Assembly (NCBI RefSeq): GCF_004379255.2
Contig: NC_056046.1
Location: 2,976,001 to 3,040,000, forward strand
Source: Salvia splendens
Lineage: Eukaryota; Streptophyta; Magnoliopsida; Lamiales; Lamiaceae
DNA: 64,000 nt
Direction of reading: 5' to 3'
Positions within the stretch are counted from its first letter, which is position 1. Every line of letters begins with the position of its first letter. Below the pieces are notes generated by a model. It did not search any database. It had not been told where the DNA came from and was given only the letters and a program-made list of their open reading frames with translations. Positions 56,432-64,000 of the stretch are shown one piece after another. The position numbers and the translations under genes were made by a program.

Positions 56432-59254
56432 AATTTTATTTTATTTTATTTTTAATTTAATTTCTTCTTTTGATTTTTGTAATAATAGGCTCTTGCAACC
56501 TAATTAGAGTTCGCATGCAGTAATTAGTGTTGATTAATGTAACATGGTTGGTGTTTGATAATGAAAATCCAGCTTTTGGTTAATTATTACTGCTGGTTTT
56601 TGTAGTAGCCGTTATAGTGTAGAGAGGTCCATGTTCTTAATTAATATTACTACTCCATATTAATTCAATGTAGTTAAATAGAGTTCCATGATCTTATATT
56701 GTTAGATATTAATTTCAGAATTCCTCGTACCTGCGTGTGACATGATTTTGGCTCCGTACATATAACCTTTTGTTGTAATATATTTAGAATTAAAATATAG
56801 AAATAAACGATTATCACACATTTGAAAGTATATATTTAGAGTTATTTGGCTACTATATTAAAATTTAATAGTATGGTTTTGAATCATTATTCAGTTATCG
56901 ATATTTATGTTTTAATAATTTGTAACTACGGTTTATACTACTACTAGTATCTTATAAGATTCAATAACATATTTAAAATTGTAATTTAGTAATTTATATT
57001 ATATTTTAATTTGTAATTCAATTAATTAAAATATGAAATGGATAAAAAAAATTAAATAACTCAATTGATAAGCCATTTTCCATTAATTAATAGATTGGGG
57101 TTTGAATTATTCCGAATGCTAGATTGTATATTAACCAATTAGTTTTGATACAACCTGAAACAGTAAATTGCACGACTACTAATAGTTGGCCATGTTTAAC
57201 TTGATTGTCCACGTCCCAACAGTAGGTAGAAAAAAAAATATAGTAACATTCTTATTGTCTGATTAGTGTTTAATACTACTATTAAATAAATATAGTAGTA
57301 GTATCTAAATTAATGCTAGTCATGTTTGTTTATCCATCTCCATCAAGAAATTTTACCTAGTCAAACTCGTTTTTTCGCTCTTTTTGACCCTTTATCAACC
57401 TATCATCACCATTTACATTGTTATAATTACTATTAATAATTCTTCATCATCATCTTTTTCTTCGATTTTTTGCGCCGCGTGTGCATCGCCATATCTATTT
57501 TTTTTGTCTTTAATAACTTTTTTTATAAATTAAATTCCATGAAAATTAATTTATCTAGCTACTTTATACCTATACGTATACATATATTATTTGATGTCGG
57601 TCACAAATCCGTAGTTGAATTAGTATGCGTTAATTTATCAAACCCTTTTTTGGGCTCAAGACAAGGTAATTGACTCAAGGATTTAAAGATCTAATTTTGA
57701 TCTAAAATAGGAGCTAATATGGTAGAAAACTATTACCCCCTTCTTACCCACGCTAAAAGATGTGTATTTTTATTTGGATATCTCAAAATAAATGTATCAT
57801 TTAATTAATAGACAAAATTTAATTATTTTAATCTTTTAGTAATATATTTTGTGTTGAAGTACTTTTCTTTTATCTTTATCATAAAATATGAGTAAAAAAT
57901 CTATTGTTGTGTCAAACTTACTCGAGACATTATACCTTTGTATATAGAAAAAAGACAAGTGCAATGTAAATTCTCGAGGTGTGTGTGAATGGGGATATAT
58001 TCACATGCACATTTACATATAAATCAACGTAGAAAAAATAAATCGCACGCATCATAATACAATGGTAATTTACTGTAATTTACTGTAGTTTCAAGGAAAT
58101 TATGGAAGCGTAACCCTCAAATGAACAACAAAAATTAATGCTTGTCACCACATACATCATCTTGATGTGAAGTCAACAGTAGAAAAAGACTTGGCAACAT
58201 CAAAATGGTCAAAAAGAATTTGTCACCCCCCACATTATCCTATAAATTTATAGTAGTAGTATTTGATCTGAGGTTTGATGAAAGATTGTGTTCACATTTT
58301 CAAATGTACGTGTCACACCATGAGAAATGTGCTGCTTCGTACACATCAAACTTCACTTAATATGGCCAACAAAATTTGTAACGGTCATTAAAATATGTCC
58401 AACAAAATTTGTCCCTTGAAGAAACGGTCATTAAATGCGGCCAGAATTGCAAATATAGGAGTGTAGTAATAAAAAGATATTGCAGTTAATTAATAGTAGT
58501 AGTACATTATTAATTTTCCTTTAAATTCTAAAATTTTAGCTAAATTCTATACTTTTTTCTTATTGCTATAAAATATGTTTGTGAATTTTACCGAACTACT
58601 CCTACTATTTCTAATTTATAATTTCACAGCACATATTCATGTGTTGACATGGCTTAGGGACTAAACAGCATTACACAACTGTCGTTTTAGTTAACATCTG
58701 ATAATGTCACATAAGTAAGCCATTATACAAGTCAGCCTCAAAATCTTGATTATTTGTAAAAGTAGAACAAAATTATAGTAGTAGTTCAGTAAATTACATG
58801 TAGTTCAATTTTAAAGTTGGTTTACAAAGAAAATAATTTGGTGAAACATTAGAAATTTTCGGACATAAGATGATTTTTGATTCGGTCTACACTTTGGCAC
58901 TAATTGAATATCAGTACATGAGAAATGTAAAACTTTAATTTCCCCATGGAATAGAGTAAAAATCAGCGTAGTAGGTTTTGGCAAGATGCATGCATTGAAG
59001 TTAAACAAGAGATTACATAGTCATCAGTCCGCATATTGATTATTTCATTTAATATAAAAATAGTACACTAGTACTTACTACTATTAAATAATTAATGGTA
59101 AAAATTTTCATATTATTGTACTGCTGAATAAATGTCCCATCTTTTAATTGGCCCAAATTTTAAGAAATTGTTCGACTTTGTAAAAGAAATGGTAGAAAAA
59201 AATTAATGAAATGTGAGGTTCACTTGCTAAATAGAGTAAAAGCGAAATATGATA
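56432..59254. other. Intergenic DNA between the two VQ genes
   Basis: Contains the 3' UTR of the first VQ gene, then AT-rich DNA without a supported gene. At about 58361-58440 CCAACAAAATTTGT and ACGGTCATTAAA occur twice in the same order, a small direct duplication. Confidence 0.5.
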
Positions 59255-59507
59255 CTCCCTCCGTCCGCGAATAGGAGCTTTGTTTTTCTATTTTAGTCCG
59301 TCCGCGAATAGGAGTCCCGGTTCACTTTTACCATAAATGGTAATAGGATCCCACCTTCTATTAACTCATTACACTCACATTTCATTTAAAACTAATATAT
59401 ACAAGTGAGACTCCTATTCCACTAATTTTTTTCCACCAATTTTTTCTTAACATTTCTTAAAACACGTGCCGCCCATAAATGGGACTTCTAATGGCGGACG
59501 GAGGGAG
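59255..59507. mobile_element. Stowaway MITE with a trailing terminal fragment
   Basis: CTCCCTCCGTCCGCGAATAG at the left and GGCGGACGGAGGGAG at the right, flanked by TA on both sides. A second right terminus, CGACGGAGGGAG, lies at about 59561-59572, a leftover of another copy or of an insertion next to it. A second CCGTCCGCGAATAGGAG copy sits 38 bp inside the left end. Confidence 0.85.
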
Positions 59508-59572
59508 TACTATTTATTGGTGAACAGATTAAAAAGGAAAAATGTGATATTTAATGGTCGACGGAGGGAGTA

Positions 59573-61189
59573 CTCTTTAGTAGACTAATGTAAATGTTAT
59601 TAATTCATATTTTCATTTATAAATTAATAATATTGTATATATTTCTTTATAAGTACGTTTTTGAGAAAATCTAAAATAGAAAATAAGTAAAAACCCAATA
59701 GACCAGCCCACCTCAACCGGCGACACAAGAGGGCCTCAAAAGTCCGGATTCGCTTATTTCAAAGGTTTAGTCCATTTTGACACTTGTAAAAATAAATAAA
59801 TTGGTTAATTTAATAGTGATTAAGAATAATTTTAAGAAATTGCAATTACAACAAGGACTTTTAATTTGTCGCATTGACCACATCTAAAGCAACGTCATTT
59901 ACCAATACCATGGTGCCTTTTTATATATTTCTAAGAAAATGGAAGGATTGTGTTGTACGTAATTGCAATATTTTAAAACTCATGCAAATGTTTGGGGAGC
60001 TACAATTAATTTTAAATAAAAGTAGGTGTGGTAGAAGATGAAACTTTCCAATGGTCATTACATCTATTTTATTTTCCAAATAAATAAACGATTAATTTTA
60101 GGTCGAATTCAGGCACGAAGCTGCGTACGTAAAATTGATTAATTATTTAATAAGCTAGTTAGAAACTTATAACTACTGAATTTACATCAGAATTTAACTG
60201 TTAAGAATTTTTTTTAAAGCGGTGATACTGATATAGCTAGCTAGGAAATTAAAATAAACTAAATTCTTTATCTTGTATACCTGGACAAATTCTGCTGGAT
60301 GCGTGCTTAAGTTTGATCAATTCTATACGTTTATTTTATTAATTTATTAATTCGATTTAACTAACATATCCTCCATCCGTATAATTGGACCAGACCTTTC
60401 TTGGTCAACTTTGTATGTTAATATTTAAACTGTTTAATTAATTGTTAATCTCATCATAAAGCCACAATAAAGTACACACACTAATCCATAAAATGTTATT
60501 CCCACTGATGTTAGAACAGCAAACTACTTAACTTCGAGCCTTCAGTTCAATGGTATGATAATTTGCAAATAATATATGATCTCAATATTCACATCAAAAG
60601 TGATTGAACAAATTTTTTAGTCATTTTAGAAAAATCTCTAAATGAAATTATTTTTATTTGGTTGTTAGACCAAGAGTATTCACCGACAGACTCCTGTGAC
60701 TATTCTCCAAGCTGATTTATAGGCACTTCGATGAATGAGACAGTCAGTCTAATGATTTAAGGTTGTTGCATGCCAAAATGCAAATACCGAATTCTACATA
60801 TATAATACTAATAATATATTTGTAATCGATTAAAATTTCAGCTAAAAAGTCACCATTGAAGATTACAAATATAGATAATAATAACCCTTAAAAATATAAT
60901 TAATTTCATAAAATGAAATTAAAATAATCAGTCGAGATAAGCATGGTTGTTTCTTCGAAGTACTCTTCCCTCAAGCGACGTGTATCTTAGTTTATCTCTC
61001 CCACACTCACATCATCGCACTCGTATTTAACTTAGGTTTCCACTTCCTTCTCTCCCAAGAAAACACCACACGCTCATAAATATATATATCCTCTCAAACC
61101 ACACGCGTGACACGCCCTAATCAGGTAATTAATCAATCCAACTTAATTAAGATTGATTAATTACCACATAATCGCCAAAACTACTAATC
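59573..61189. other. Intergenic DNA and promoter of the second VQ gene
   Basis: No gene seen. A TATA-like box ATAAATATATATAT lies at about 61076-61089, 100 bp upstream of the ATG. The region between is the leader. Confidence 0.5.
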
Positions 61190-61741
61190 ATGCAGAGCTC
61201 CGAAGAATTATTATGGGAGCAAAGCTACGACGAAATCATCAGCACCATTCCTGACCTAATATTCGACGATCCATTTGATCTCCCCTCCAGCCCGCCGGGC
61301 CCGAAATCCCCTATCAAGGGCCCGAGAGGCGGCGTGGGGAAGCCCGCGGTCAGGAGGCGGTCGCGGTCGTCGAAGAAGGCACCGACCATGCTCCTCACCG
61401 CGGACGCCAAGAATTTCCGGGCCCTCGTGCAGCAGTTCACGGGCCGCCACAGCGGAAGCCCGCTTCTCCGGGCCTACAAGGGCCCGGTCAACTTGAATTT
61501 CAAGCAGCGAAACTACCATACCGCCGAGTATTCAGACGGGAGATTCTTCCCTTTTGGCGGGAAAATTGATGATGGTGAGTCGAGGATCGGTCAAAACCCT
61601 AGAAAGGATGGTGCGTTGACCTGGGAAGAGGATTTTGTCGACGTGTGCGGCGGCGATTGGGGGAAGGAGGTGATGGAGGGAGATGGAGATTATGTTGCGG
61701 TGCTGAATGAAGCAGTGGACCGTGAGTTTTGGGGGTATTAA
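61190..61741 (+). CDS. VQ-motif protein (longer, VQ22/JAV1-like by layout)
   Basis: A 183-residue single-exon protein. The N terminus is acidic with SYDEIISTIPDLIFDDPFDLPSS. A Pro/Gly/Ser-rich and basic segment, RRRSRSSKKAP (55-65), is probably a nuclear signal. The VQ motif FRALVQQFTG is at 76-85, followed by AYKGPVNLNF. The acidic C-terminal third includes WEEDFVDVCGGDWGKEV and ends EFWGY. FRALVQQFTG is the canonical form of the motif bound by WRKY DNA-binding domains. The VQ22/JAV1 comparison rests on layout only and is weak. The first third of the gene is GC-rich. It shares orientation, an intronless structure and the FRALVQQ core with the gene at 56021, but little outside the motif. Confidence 0.92.
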   Translation: MQSSEELLWEQSYDEIISTIPDLIFDDPFDLPSSPPGPKSPIKGPRGGVGKPAVRRRSRSSKKAPTMLLTADAKNFRALVQQFTGRHSGSPLLRAYKGPVNLNFKQRNYHTAEYSDGRFFPFGGKIDDGESRIGQNPRKDGALTWEEDFVDVCGGDWGKEVMEGDGDYVAVLNEAVDREFWGY

Positions 61742-63549
61742 GGTTGATGTAAGATGTCAATGTAGCGTTAGATTAAGATCACTAGTGTTTTTTTTTAAAT
61801 AATTGAAAAATTATCAATCAATTTGTCGAATTGATCAGACTAGTATCTTTGGCTGGGTTATGATTAGGACTTAGGAGGTTTGTTTGTGTTTTGTTACTTA
61901 ATTTTAATATATTATGTCATTTGTATATATGATACTCGATCCGTATATTGTTTTTTTGTATTTGTGATATCATTTGTAATATTCCAGTGTAAGATGGTGA
62001 TGATATTGATAGCGATGAGATGATCAAAAAGTTGTTTAGAGCTCTATTAGGGTTGGTGTTAGTAAAAATAATGTAATAGCGATCAAATATAACGCATTTT
62101 TTAATATTAATTTGATTATCAAAATTTCACAGTAATTGTTTAGTCGTGACATCATATGTTAGATGGCGATTTAATATTTTGCTCCATAAATAAATTGTAT
62201 GGGTATTAATGTTTCACTTTATTTTTTATGTTCTAATGTACTTATAAAAAATTAATTGATATAAATGGAAACAATAAGAATGAAATTAATATATGTTGAA
62301 AATATGAAAGATAACTTTAAGTAATATTATAAGAGTTAAAAATATTGGGATAAATAACAATTTATACAATTACTAAAAAATGGATTATCTTCAAAAGTTT
62401 AGAATATACGTATTTAATATATAAAATCATCACTACAAACACTTACTCTTTTAAAGACACAAAAATTGAGACGCAATTACTTGCGTTGAAAAATTTTAAA
62501 AAATAACATTCATTTAGGACGCAAAAGAAAACATTTCCAATTTAAGGACAAATTAATTTAATTTTTTACTTTTTTAGGATGCTTCCATTTGCGTCTTCTA
62601 ATCCTAGTGGAGACACCAACAATAAAGACGATTTTTGAAGTGTTAGTGGTACATTTAGAAACACAAACTAACGTCCTTCATTGCATTAAAAATGTCCTTA
62701 ACGATTTTTTTGTTGTTGTAGTCTACTATTAAATATGTAGTACTCTGTAGTAGTATAGTATATAGTCAAGCATTTGTTATTGACTTGGCTTCTTGACCGA
62801 ATATATTGATACGCATTTTACTCAATTTTATTGTATGAGTATGACTATATGTTAATGTATGCACCAAAATTCTTGGATGTGATTGCACGAGGTGCCGTAA
62901 GAACATGAAAGAGAAGGTATCGATAATAGTAGTATGATATTATTGTTGATTTGTTCTGTAATTTCGTGGAATTATATTAGTAATATTTGGTGCCGGGATA
63001 TGTCTTCCTTTCATGCATATTCTTTTTAACGCAAAGAATAAATATTGCTTTCTCCTATCCTATTCTACTAGCAACTTTTTTTCTACACGAAATTAAGAAA
63101 TTGTTGATTGTGGAAGAAACAATACATGATTGATAGATTAAAATTGGTAGAAAATCAGAAATGCATACTGAAAATGACCCGACAAATAAATGTCCGGTAG
63201 ATCTTATGAAAATCGAGCATTAATTATAGCCTAAGAGATTTAATTGAGATATTTGTCATTGATTTTGCAAAAAATATAAACATTTAATCTATTGGGTTTA
63301 GTAAGATAAATACTCCTAGAAGATAAGTACATAGTATTTGATATTTCTAGTACTCCTACGATAATGACCTGATATTCTGGAATCTGGTCCATGTTTTAAT
63401 GAAAATTGAAAATAGGAGCAAATAAAAGAAAATTTTCGGGCCAAAACTAGTTAAAATATGTAAGATACGGGCCCTAAGATTCGAAAGGCCTAACACACAA
63501 GCCCAAATATTTGTTCATTAAATTCAGGCACCACTCTCTATTAGTAGCA
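61742..63549. other. 3' flank of the second VQ gene and intergenic DNA
   Basis: No gene seen apart from the possible transposon remnant listed at 62431-62723. Confidence 0.5.
62431..62723. mobile_element. Possible CACTA-type (En/Spm) non-autonomous remnant
   Basis: CACTACAAACAC at the left faces GTTGTTGTAGTC at the right, which inverts to GACTACAACAAC. The CACTACAA terminus is typical of CACTA elements; the first base is changed at one end. Several GACGC/GCGTC subterminal words lie inside. No clear 3-bp target duplication, so this is tentative. Confidence 0.35.
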
Positions 63550-63801
63550 CTCCCTCCGTCCCACATAATTTGGGACACTTTGACCGGGCATGGATTTTAA
63601 GAAATGTAATGAAAAGTGAGTTGAAAAAGTTAGTGGAATGTTGGTCCCACTTTTATATATTAGTTTTATAATTAAATGTGAGTAGAAATGAGTTAGTGGA
63701 ATGTAGGGTCCACTACCAAAGATGGTAAAAGTGAAATGGGTTAAATTATGTGGGACAGTCCAAAATGAAAAATTGGGTCAAATTATGTGGGACGGAGGAA
63801 G
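63550..63801. mobile_element. Stowaway MITE
   Basis: CTCCCTCCGTCCCACATAAT at the left and ATTATGTGGGACGGAGGAAG at the right are near-perfect inverses. A second inner copy of AAATTATGTGGGACAG lies about 40 bp before the right end. The right TA is present; the left dinucleotide is CA. Confidence 0.85.
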
Positions 63802-64000
63802 TACTTTTTAACGTAACTCACCCGAAGAAAAAAGTCTACCTATAATCGCAAAAAACTAAAAAATTGTATAGTAAAATCGTAAACGTTTCAAAAACCATCT
63901 TTTGATATTAAAGTCAAAGAAAAGTTGTGTTATAATTCATGAAACAAATTTAATTAAAAAGCTCTTTCATACTCATAATTCTAAGCTTAGTTATCAAACT
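63802..64000. other. Window end, AT-rich, nothing seen
   Basis: No reading frame or repeat supported. Confidence 0.4.

Noticed and set aside
57470..57673. 67-codon + strand frame between the VQ genes
   Set aside because: Low complexity and hydrophobic, without promoter or similarity.
1..64000. CRISPR arrays, operons, rRNA or bacterial-type elements
   Set aside because: None present; the window is plant nuclear DNA and its tandem repeats are microsatellites or local duplications.

Overview
This window is nuclear DNA of a dicot plant. The genes have many short introns with GT..AG borders, the intergenic DNA is very AT-rich, and every recognisable protein is a plant family: a Raf-like kinase, a HAK/KUP/KT potassium transporter, a PLATZ factor and VQ proteins. 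An asterid such as a Lamiales species is a plausible guess, but the sequence alone does not settle it. All exon joins given here were worked out by hand from reading frame, splice signals and family conservation.

Host genes, left to right: the 3' part of a Raf-like protein kinase (239-1618, +); a complete 8-exon potassium transporter of the KUP10/11 type (2178-5868, -), convergent with the kinase; an intronless six-pass membrane protein (14416-15369, -); mitochondrial ribosomal protein L7/L12 (16263-16901, -) with an intron in its 5' leader; a 15-exon UDP-N-acetylglucosamine pyrophosphorylase (18697-22932, -); a 4-exon PLATZ zinc-finger protein (26170-29067, +); a 6-exon mitochondrial thioredoxin o (39788-41692, -); and two single-exon VQ-motif proteins about 5 kb apart (56021-56431 and 61190-61741, both +). 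The products do not form one pathway; this is ordinary mixed plant gene content.

The accessory content is mobile DNA. The strongest theme is a PIF/Harbinger assemblage: eight elements with readable terminal inverted repeats (TIRs), each still flanked by a TTA or TAA target duplication. Three carry only a transposase. One of these, at 36419-38323, has an uninterrupted 440-codon reading frame with all three catalytic acidic residues. The other two, at 11203-13225 and 53063-55077, are closely related and broken. One element (42050-44056) carries only the Myb/SANT-like partner protein, also broken. Four are short non-autonomous elements, and one of these (51292-51888) is clearly derived from the Myb-only element. 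So the two proteins that such transposons normally carry together sit here in separate elements, each with its own ends.

Other repeats: a 2.0-kb LTR retrotransposon with no reverse transcriptase or integrase (45785-47826, GAATA target duplication); about eight Stowaway-type MITEs with CTCCCTCCGTCC ends, one split by the transposase element at 53063; two further MITEs of other types (about 8141-8404 and 24785-24979); a possible CACTA remnant; several tandem duplications; and microsatellites. Long AT-rich stretches (6.5-11 kb, 23-26 kb, 31-34 kb, 48-51 kb, 56.5-61 kb) hold no gene that I can support.
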